This document shows, piece by piece, positions 59,306-64,000 of a DNA stretch of 64,000 nucleotides. Origin of the DNA: Nocardia iowensis (GTDB lineage: Bacteria; Actinomycetota; Actinomycetes; Mycobacteriales; Mycobacteriaceae); NCBI RefSeq assembly GCF_019222765.1, contig NZ_CP078145.1, positions 310,001-374,000 on the forward strand. Direction: 5' to 3'. A model generated the notes under the pieces. That model did not search any database. It had not been told where the DNA came from and saw only the letters and a list, made by a program, of their open reading frames with translations. Position 1 is the stretch's first letter. Every line of letters starts with the position of its first letter. Position numbers and translations under genes: made by a program.

Positions 59306-59820
59306 TGTTCGAAGGCTGTCACACGCCGAAGGACGTGGCGCAGTTCTACCGCAACCGGTACGGGCTGGCGGCGGAGCTGTCCTATCAGCGGGCATTCGTG
59401 CTGACCGACGACACGGTGGGCGCGATCTTGATGCCACCATGGCTCGGCCGACAGGTGAAAAACAGTTTCCGCGAGGACGTTTCGATCCCGATCATCCGTC
59501 ACGGTCAACGGGGCGGTTTCTGGGTCTTCCTCGTCGGCAGGCGGCGTGGGCATCTGCGTAACCGGGCGGTGCCTGCGTTGACCCGCTACAACGGGGCGAT
59601 CCTGCCGCCACGGTCGCCCGTGTGGCTACCGATGACCGATGCCGGACTCGGGTGGACATGGCACTCGCCACCGCGTCGCGGCGCACTGCTTCCTGCCCGT
59701 ACCGAGATGTTGCACTCGGCGCTGGTCGTGATCGACCATGCCGAGGCGGCACCGGATCCGTTGCACAACAGAGCGATTGCGGTGCGTGACCCGGCGTCGG
59801 TGCGGACAACCCGGCGGTGA
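59302..59820 (+). CDS. Hypothetical protein (172 aa)
   Basis: The 172-aa protein (HTPKDVAQFYRNRYGLAAEL, AGAILMPPWLG-like VGAILMPPWLGRQVKNSFRE, GLGWTWHSPPRRGALLPART) has an alpha/beta pattern with conserved-looking Trp and Pro residues, somewhat like the N-terminal part of bifunctional DNA primase/polymerase proteins, but the catalytic DxD is not seen. I leave the function open. It overlaps both neighbours by 4 bases. Confidence 0.5.
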   Translation: MMFEGCHTPKDVAQFYRNRYGLAAELSYQRAFVLTDDTVGAILMPPWLGRQVKNSFREDVSIPIIRHGQRGGFWVFLVGRRRGHLRNRAVPALTRYNGAILPPRSPVWLPMTDAGLGWTWHSPPRRGALLPARTEMLHSALVVIDHAEAAPDPLHNRAIAVRDPASVRTTRR

Positions 59821-60257
59821 TCGGGGTGTCGCTGCCTTCTGATGACGAGCTGTTTCTGGCGATCCGAGGGCAGTTCGACGGCACCCACCGGCTATGCGAG
59901 CTCGCCAACGAACTGGGGCGGCTGCACTGGCGAAAGCTGCTCGGTAAGCCCGTGTGTGCCGAAAGCTGCTGTGAGCGTGCGGAACTGATTTACGAGATCG
60001 ACTTGTGGGTCTCGGAGCGGCTGCCGGTCCCGCACCCGAGTGCGACCCTGCACACCGAGACCTTGGGCCAAGTGATTGACCGGTTCGCGTGCGCTGTCGT
60101 GGGCGCCTATCACCTGCTGATGACTCTCGATCCCGCCGACGTCAAGGTCCATGCGGCCTGGTATCGGGTCGCCGAGCTCGCCGACGGTTACACCGACCTG
60201 TGCACCGAGGTGGGCAATAGGGCACGGCGGCTTCCTGTGGGCGGTGAGTGCCGTTGA
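59817..60257 (+). CDS. DUF4254-like protein
   Basis: The 146-aa helical protein (LCELANELGRLHWRKLLGKP, then ERAELIYEIDLWVSERLPVP, and ETLGQVIDRFACAVVGAYHL) resembles the DUF4254 pattern, in which HWxK and EIDxWV helices recur. It overlaps the upstream gene by 4 bases. The bases 60258-60380 that follow hold no convincing gene. Function unknown. Confidence 0.55.
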   Translation: MIGVSLPSDDELFLAIRGQFDGTHRLCELANELGRLHWRKLLGKPVCAESCCERAELIYEIDLWVSERLPVPHPSATLHTETLGQVIDRFACAVVGAYHLLMTLDPADVKVHAAWYRVAELADGYTDLCTEVGNRARRLPVGGECR

Positions 60258-60380
60258 TCAGACCCGCCGGAACGGCATCGATAGCTGCGATGGCGGCGGC
60301 TGTGTGCGCCTGGCCTTGTGCAGCTTGGGCACCGAGCTTCCCTCCGAATCCCAACATCACCATGAAGGAGTGCATCGAAG

Positions 60381-61307
60381 ATGTTCGACGACCCGCCACC
60401 GCTGAACGGTCAGCCGTTGAAAGCGGCGTTCACCCGCACGATGTCCGGCTGGCTGGACAGGCTGATGATCCTGGATACCGACCTGTTCTATGACCCCGAC
60501 GACCTTGCGGCGTTGCTCATTGCCGCCGAGACGGTACCGAATCTCGTTGTGATCACCGCTGATGAGACCCGTGGTCGGCGCGCTCGCCTGGCCCGATACG
60601 CACTCGATCAGCTGGGTCGTACCGATGTGCCGGTGATCGCCGGCCTCGATCTCGGTGGCGAGCAGCGGTTCCTGATGGACGACTACCTCGATGGCCTGGA
60701 GCCACAGCCCGACGATCTGGTCGATGCGGTAGCTCGGGTCTGTGCCATGACGACCGGTCCGATCGACTGGGTCGGTATGGGGCCGATGACCAACTACACC
60801 GCTGTCGTGACCGCTGCACCGGAGCTGGCCGAGCGGTTCGTGCTCTATCAAATGGGCGGTTGGCTCGATCGCTATCGGGACAAGCGGGTGGCCAGCCATA
60901 ACCTGCGCATCGACACTGTCGCCGCCGGGTTGGGGTTGCGGATCGCTCACAAGCCACGGCTGATGCTGTCGGATTTCACCAACGTGCGAGAAATCCGAAT
61001 CACCCCGGACTGGGCGGTGATACGCAGCCTGCGGTCCTCGCCCAACCCGGCGGCACAGTTGCTGGCGACCAACTTCGAGCTGTGGTTCGCGCGGCGCGGC
61101 GGAAGTTGGATGCACGACCCGCTCACACTCACCCTGCCCCTGCAGCTTCCGTTCGTGACCATGCGCGGTGAGTGGATCCGGATCGAGAAAGACGCCCGGA
61201 TCTGCCGAGACCTCGACGGTCGCGTGATGGAGGTATCGTGCGCGGTCGACTACCCGGGCTTTATCGATTGGTTCCACGAAACCCTCCTAGCGGGGGCATA
61301 CCGGTGA
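60381..61307 (+). CDS. Nucleoside hydrolase (IUNH family)
   Basis: The 308-aa enzyme cleaves the N-glycosidic bond of nucleosides. The calcium-binding Asp cluster reads LDTDLFYDPDDLAALL near residues 31-46; then come VITADETRGRRARLARYALD, VPVIAGLDLGG, WVGMGPMTNYTAVV and the late His-Asp pair SWMHDPLT. AAGGAG lies upstream of the ATG. It is the only clear enzyme of the rightward operon; its product would feed nucleotide salvage or act on a foreign nucleoside. Confidence 0.8.
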   Translation: MFDDPPPLNGQPLKAAFTRTMSGWLDRLMILDTDLFYDPDDLAALLIAAETVPNLVVITADETRGRRARLARYALDQLGRTDVPVIAGLDLGGEQRFLMDDYLDGLEPQPDDLVDAVARVCAMTTGPIDWVGMGPMTNYTAVVTAAPELAERFVLYQMGGWLDRYRDKRVASHNLRIDTVAAGLGLRIAHKPRLMLSDFTNVREIRITPDWAVIRSLRSSPNPAAQLLATNFELWFARRGGSWMHDPLTLTLPLQLPFVTMRGEWIRIEKDARICRDLDGRVMEVSCAVDYPGFIDWFHETLLAGAYR

Positions 61308-61630
61308 GGTGGCGATCATGGCTACATGCCCACCCGCGGACCAACTCTCGCCGCACTCCGGCAGCCGCCGACATGCGACGTGACACGATTCCGATCGGTG
61401 TCGCGGTAGGCCGAGAAGGATACGTCAGGCTGCACGCTGATTGCGGCAGAGCCGAATTCGACGCCGAGCACCAGCTGATCCGGGTCGCCTGCCCTGCCGT
61501 GTGGTGCGGGTCGGTGTCGGTGGCCGACAACGTAATTCAGGCGCACCGGACGTGGGACAACCGTCCGTGTGCGTGGGGCCGGTGGCGCATCGTCGACGAC
61601 AGTGTCGCGGCCGAGAAGGCGTTGTCATGA
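61304..61630 (+). CDS. Hypothetical protein (108 aa)
   Basis: A GTG overlaps the nucleoside-hydrolase stop. From residue 24 (MRRDTIPIGVAVGREGYVRL) the product looks like a real domain with AEHQLIRVACPAVWCGSVSV and a Cys pair, so the start may instead be the ATG at 61373. The first residues are Arg-rich. Function unknown. Confidence 0.5.
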   Translation: MRWRSWLHAHPRTNSRRTPAAADMRRDTIPIGVAVGREGYVRLHADCGRAEFDAEHQLIRVACPAVWCGSVSVADNVIQAHRTWDNRPCAWGRWRIVDDSVAAEKALS

Positions 61631-61923
61631 ACCCGGCGAGCCTCGACCAGATCGGTGCCACAACGAGTTTCGGTGACTGCCTGGGCGATCCCGGTGAACT
61701 CACTCGCGACGACGCCATCACTGCGATGAGCCTCCACCACGACTGCTCGCGCCAGTGCCTGCCGCTGCGAAGGGCCGAAGCGACACTCAAAGCCGAGTAC
61801 GGCTCGGTGCCAGCTGCCAGCGAGGAGATGACCGACCAGAGCTGGGGCGCTGTGATGTCAGCCCGGCTCCGGGTGGCAATGCGGCTGTCCGAACACCGAC
61901 CTAGCCTCAGCGAACCGACCTAG
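61627..61923 (+). CDS. Hypothetical protein (98 aa)
   Basis: The ATG overlaps the upstream stop. The product is helical (DAITAMSLHHDCSRQCLPLR, RRAEATLKAEYGSVPAASEE) with a Cys/His group HHDCSRQC that might bind metal. It is the last gene of this rightward run. No family is recognised. Confidence 0.5.
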   Translation: MNPASLDQIGATTSFGDCLGDPGELTRDDAITAMSLHHDCSRQCLPLRRAEATLKAEYGSVPAASEEMTDQSWGAVMSARLRVAMRLSEHRPSLSEPT

Positions 61924-62063
61924 CGGTAGTCCTGGCCGTTCACCGACAGTGCAAGCTCGCGCGCCACCCCCACTCAGCCGACAAGCAGATACCTGATCTC
62001 CGGCAGCGGATCCGAATTCCTCTGCCCAACAAAGCTTCCCGATAGGATCGCAAGGAGAACATC

Positions 62064-62216
62064 ATGGGCCTTTTGTACAAGAGCATCGCGACGCTGACCT
62101 ACACGGTCACGGTGATCGTGATCTACAACGCGATCGTCGCCTTCGCGCGCCAGCAAGTATTCGCAGAGCTTCGCGGCGCCACCTTTGGCGGTGACGAATC
62201 CGAGCACCAATTGTGA
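62064..62216 (+). CDS. Small membrane protein (50 aa)
   Basis: AAGGAG lies eight bases before the ATG at 62064. The 50-aa product reads MGLLYKSIATLTYTVTVIVI then YNAIVAFARQQV, with one membrane helix and a polar end. It is followed at once by a strong terminator. Small proteins of this kind are common on phages and plasmids; function unknown. Confidence 0.6.
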   Translation: MGLLYKSIATLTYTVTVIVIYNAIVAFARQQVFAELRGATFGGDESEHQL

Positions 62217-62232
62217 GCTGGTGAATCGGTAC

Positions 62233-62263
62233 GGCCCGGTCGTCCGGCGCGGACGACCGGGCC
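62233..62263. terminator. 14-bp perfect hairpin between convergent genes
   Basis: GGCCCGGTCGTCCG pairs fully with CGGACGACCGGGCC across GCG. It separates the rightward small membrane gene from the leftward gene ending at 62285 and could serve both directions. Confidence 0.75.
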
Positions 62264-62284
62264 AGACTCCGCGCGGGTGGAGCC

Positions 62285-62659
62285 TCAATAGCGGTCATCG
62301 TCTTCATCGGCTGAATAGCGCTTGAAGTAAGCGTTGGACTCGGCCGTCTGCTCGTGGACTTCGACGAGCGGCTCAGCCAGGTCGAGCAGTCGCTGCGCGA
62401 CCGCACTGGCATCCACGCCGGGCAGGTAGCCGTCCTCGGCCTTGGTCAGGCCGCCCAACAGTGGTGACGCCAAAAAGTCGAGCACGGCGGCGACCTCATT
62501 CACGTTCGGTGGTGGATCGACCAAGCGGCGTACCACGCGAAAAACATCGAGCGCCGTGATGGGTTTGGTCATGCTGCCCTGCCCGGCGTCGGCGAGCTCC
62601 TCGACCTCGTCCTCGATAACCTGCAGCACCGCCACCAGCCACGCAGCCGCATGATCCAT
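62285..62659 (-). CDS. Acidic hypothetical protein (124 aa)
   Basis: The 124-aa helical protein (DHAAAWLVAVLQVIEDEVEE, ALDVFRVVRRLVDPPPNVNE, GVDASAVAQRLLDLAEPLVE) ends SADEDDDRY. Its strong acidity resembles small phage or plasmid accessory proteins. It lies downstream of the gene at 62760 with a hairpin between. Family not recognised. Confidence 0.55.
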   Translation of the reverse strand: MDHAAAWLVAVLQVIEDEVEELADAGQGSMTKPITALDVFRVVRRLVDPPPNVNEVAAVLDFLASPLLGGLTKAEDGYLPGVDASAVAQRLLDLAEPLVEVHEQTAESNAYFKRYSADEDDDRY

Positions 62660-62716
62660 CCGCCATGCCTAACACACTCGAACCGGACCGAGTTCACGAC
62701 CTGGTCAAACGAGGTC

Positions 62717-62745
62717 GGCGGGTAGAGGAGCCATTTCTACCCGCC
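62717..62745 (-). terminator. Hairpin downstream of the 62760 gene
   Basis: GGCGGGTAGA pairs with TCTACCCGCC across a 9-base loop with a T-run at the loop's end. On the minus strand it follows the stop of the 62760-63227 gene by 15 bases and would end its transcript. Confidence 0.6.
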
Positions 62746-62759
62746 GTGCCGATTCCCGG

Positions 62760-63227
62760 TTAGCGGACGCGGGTTCCGTAGCGGGGGCTGGGGAAGGTCT
62801 CAGGGTCGACACCGGGCCACTTCTCCTCGGCGCGCAAGCGGTCACGCAGGTCACGCAAGCACTTGTGGTGGGCCAGATATCCGTTCCCGCCTTCGAGGAA
62901 CTCGGTGCGGACCTTGGCGGCGATCTTGTCGATGGGTCGCTTGGTGCTGACCTTGATGCGTTCGTGCCAGTTCTCGGCGTTCTCGTCGTAGAAGAGGTCC
63001 GGCAGGTCGTAGGTGAGCCCGACCACCTCCACTCGGTGCTTGCCGACGGGGGAGACCCGAATCTTCTGGCGCTGCGGACCGTCGAGATACGCCTCGCACG
63101 CGCCGTTCATGTACGGATACAGCGTCCAGCCGGGCCCCCAATGCTCAGCCAGGCGCTCGGCGAAGTCGGCCAGAGCCATGCCGGTCAAGAAGTCGGGCAG
63201 TGCGGTCGGGTTGGTGTCGCTGGTCAT
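62760..63227 (-). CDS. Hypothetical protein under cassette promoter C (155 aa)
   Basis: AAAGGA lies before the ATG ending at 63227. The 155-aa protein reads DFLTGMALADFAERLAEHWG, GWTLYPYMNGACEAYLDGPQ and RIKVSTKRPIDKIAAKVRTE. It has a mixed alpha/beta pattern and basic C-terminal helix, consistent with a nucleic-acid-associated accessory protein. It is transcribed from one half of a divergent promoter pair that matches those at 13 kb. Family not recognised. Confidence 0.65.
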   Translation of the reverse strand: MTSDTNPTALPDFLTGMALADFAERLAEHWGPGWTLYPYMNGACEAYLDGPQRQKIRVSPVGKHRVEVVGLTYDLPDLFYDENAENWHERIKVSTKRPIDKIAAKVRTEFLEGGNGYLAHHKCLRDLRDRLRAEEKWPGVDPETFPSPRYGTRVR

Positions 63228-63262
63228 CGCGAATCCTTTCGTGCTGGTTGATTGCTGCGACA

Positions 63263-63328
63263 CCATGAACGCTCTGCATCCCCCAGCGAGTCAAGCGCCG
63301 TGTTGATCTAAATCGGTTGTTACACAAC
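63263..63328 (-). promoter_or_regulatory. Repeated promoter/operator cassette, copy C
   Basis: On the minus strand: GTTGTGTAACAAC, 32 bases, GCTTGACT, 18 bases ending AGAGC, then GTTCATGGTG. It differs from copies A and B by one base of spacing only. It drives the leftward gene at 63227. Confidence 0.65.
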
Positions 63329-63346
63329 ATGTTTCATCAACAACCG
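63314..63346. promoter_or_regulatory. Shared operator between divergent cassettes
   Basis: CGGTTGTT (63314-63321) and AACAACCG (63339-63346) form a perfect inverted repeat with 17 bases between, containing GTTGTTACACAAC and the palindrome AACATGTT. Its place midway between two opposed TTGACT boxes fits a single repressor or activator acting on both. Confidence 0.6.
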
Positions 63347-63348
63347 GC

Positions 63349-63380
63349 TTGACTTCGGTGGCCGCGAGAGCGTTCATGGT
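63349..63380 (+). promoter_or_regulatory. Repeated promoter/operator cassette, copy D
   Basis: Plus strand: TTGACT at 63349-63354, 17 bases ending AGAGC, then GTTCATGGT. It points to the gene at 63470; the 90-base leader holds GC-rich stems (for example CCCCGACCGGGG) that might attenuate transcription. Confidence 0.65.
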
Positions 63381-63469
63381 GTCGTAGCCCGAACACACCG
63401 GCAGCACACCGGGGGCTACCGCCCCGACCGGGGCATGACCACCCACCAACACCTTTCGAGGAGCTGTCA

Positions 63470-64000
63470 TGTCCGACACCACAACGACCACCGAACCCAC
63501 CACCGCCGACAAGCTCTGGGCCGCGCTGCACGAAGCACCTGGTGCCACCTCCGCCGAACTCGCCGAGCGCGCCGGAATCGGCGGCTCCACCGCCCGCAAG
63601 CTCCTGGTCGCCCTGGAGCGCACCACCGGCGCGTACCGCACCGAAGGCGAATCCGACGGCAGCGCCCGCCGCCCCGCCGACCGCTGGTGGCCCAACACCG
63701 ACTCCGGCGACGCCGACGGCGAGAGCGAGACCCCTGCCGACGAGACCGCCGAAGTGCCCGCTGAATCGGCCGACACCGCCGCAACGGCGCAAGACCCGGC
63801 CACGCCTACCACCGGCGATGACGACGCGACAGCGGGCGAGGACGAGGCCCACACTCCGGACGCCGGAATCGACTTCCCCACAACGGATCTCGACGAAGCC
63901 ACAGACCTCGACGAGGTCATCGCCGACAGCGGCGAGCCCGCCACCGAGAGCGCCGAACCGGCCGAGACCGACGCCGCCGAGGCTTCGGACGCCGAGGTGT
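63470..64000 (+). CDS. Winged-helix DNA-binding protein with long acidic tail, 3' end outside the window
   Basis: GAGGAG lies before the ATG at 63470. Residues 13-60 form a MarR-like winged helix (KLWAALHEAPGATSAELAER, AGIGGSTARKLLVALERTTG). From residue 75 the sequence is strongly acidic and Ala/Thr/Asp-rich, without order, to the end of the window. I associate winged-helix proteins with such tails with actinobacterial plasmids and integrative conjugative elements. It is divergent to the 62760 gene and may regulate the shared operator. Confidence 0.78.

Noticed and set aside
60248..60493. A small frame with a signal-peptide-like start between the DUF4254-like and nucleoside-hydrolase genes
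   Set aside because: It would overlap the hydrolase by over 100 bases and loses coding character after residue 35.
62064..64000. CRISPR array or tandem repeat array
   Set aside because: No regularly spaced repeats were found here or elsewhere in the window; the repeats seen are promoter cassettes and dispersed short elements.

Overview
The window reads as high-GC actinobacterial DNA, most likely from Nocardia or a close relative. The reasons are a strong GC bias at third codon positions, frequent GTG and TTG starts, a WXG100 (ESX-type) protein pair, a DUF3558-like lipoprotein, and XRE regulators fused to DUF5919 or TPR-like regions. The genus is an inference from gene content.

Layout. (1) 0-7.3 kb is a tightly overlapping rightward operon: the end of a cytosine-C5 methyltransferase, a phage replication-initiation-like protein, a PAPS-reductase/PP-loop protein, an N4/N6 methyltransferase, zinc-ribbon and HTH proteins, and a recombinase-like helical protein. 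(2) 7.3-9.8 kb holds a leftward restriction-endonuclease-like gene and a large PIN-domain gene, probably a defence or exclusion insertion. (3) 10-14.2 kb is the packaging entry: an HNH nuclease, a ParB-methyltransferase fusion, small leftward genes driven by a repeated promoter/operator cassette, and a tRNA-like element. (4) 14.2-34.2 kb is an almost complete HK97-type siphovirus morphogenesis and lysis operon: terminase, portal, protease, capsid, connectors, tail tube, frameshifting chaperones, tape measure, tail tip with a mini-intein, endolysin and holin. A metallo-beta-lactamase-fold gene sits inside the tail genes. (5) 34.2-44.3 kb is mostly leftward cargo of bacterial character: an orphan barstar, membrane proteins, a SAM methyltransferase, a HAD hydrolase, YegP, and a polymorphic-toxin cassette (two WXG100 proteins, a zincin toxin, a candidate immunity protein, a YbaB protein). 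A short dispersed repeat is scattered through it. (6) 44.5-46.5 kb resumes the phage with two glycine-rich tail-tip proteins and a strong terminator. (7) 46.6-58.5 kb is chromosomal or accessory: a radical SAM/P-loop kinase/methyltransferase/CYTH operon facing an XRE-DUF5919/Nudix/HD group, an asparaginase/PPC/DUF4253 operon, a MurG-like remnant, a lipoprotein, a GNAT enzyme and a TPR regulator. (8) 58.8-64 kb holds a rightward operon of small proteins with DUF4254-like and nucleoside-hydrolase genes, then a divergent pair driven by the same promoter cassette seen in the phage region.

How it fits together. The phage genes form a normal replication, modification, packaging, head, tail and lysis sequence, interrupted by three cargo blocks: defence at 7-10 kb, the MBL gene at 22.4 kb, and the toxin island at 34-44 kb. 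No integrase, immunity repressor or attachment site was recognised, so neither element end can be placed. Near-identical promoter/operator cassettes at 13.0, 13.7 and 63.3 kb (two divergent copies at the last site) suggest that the phage region and the right arm share a regulator, which would fit one composite element such as a phage-plasmid or a nested prophage.
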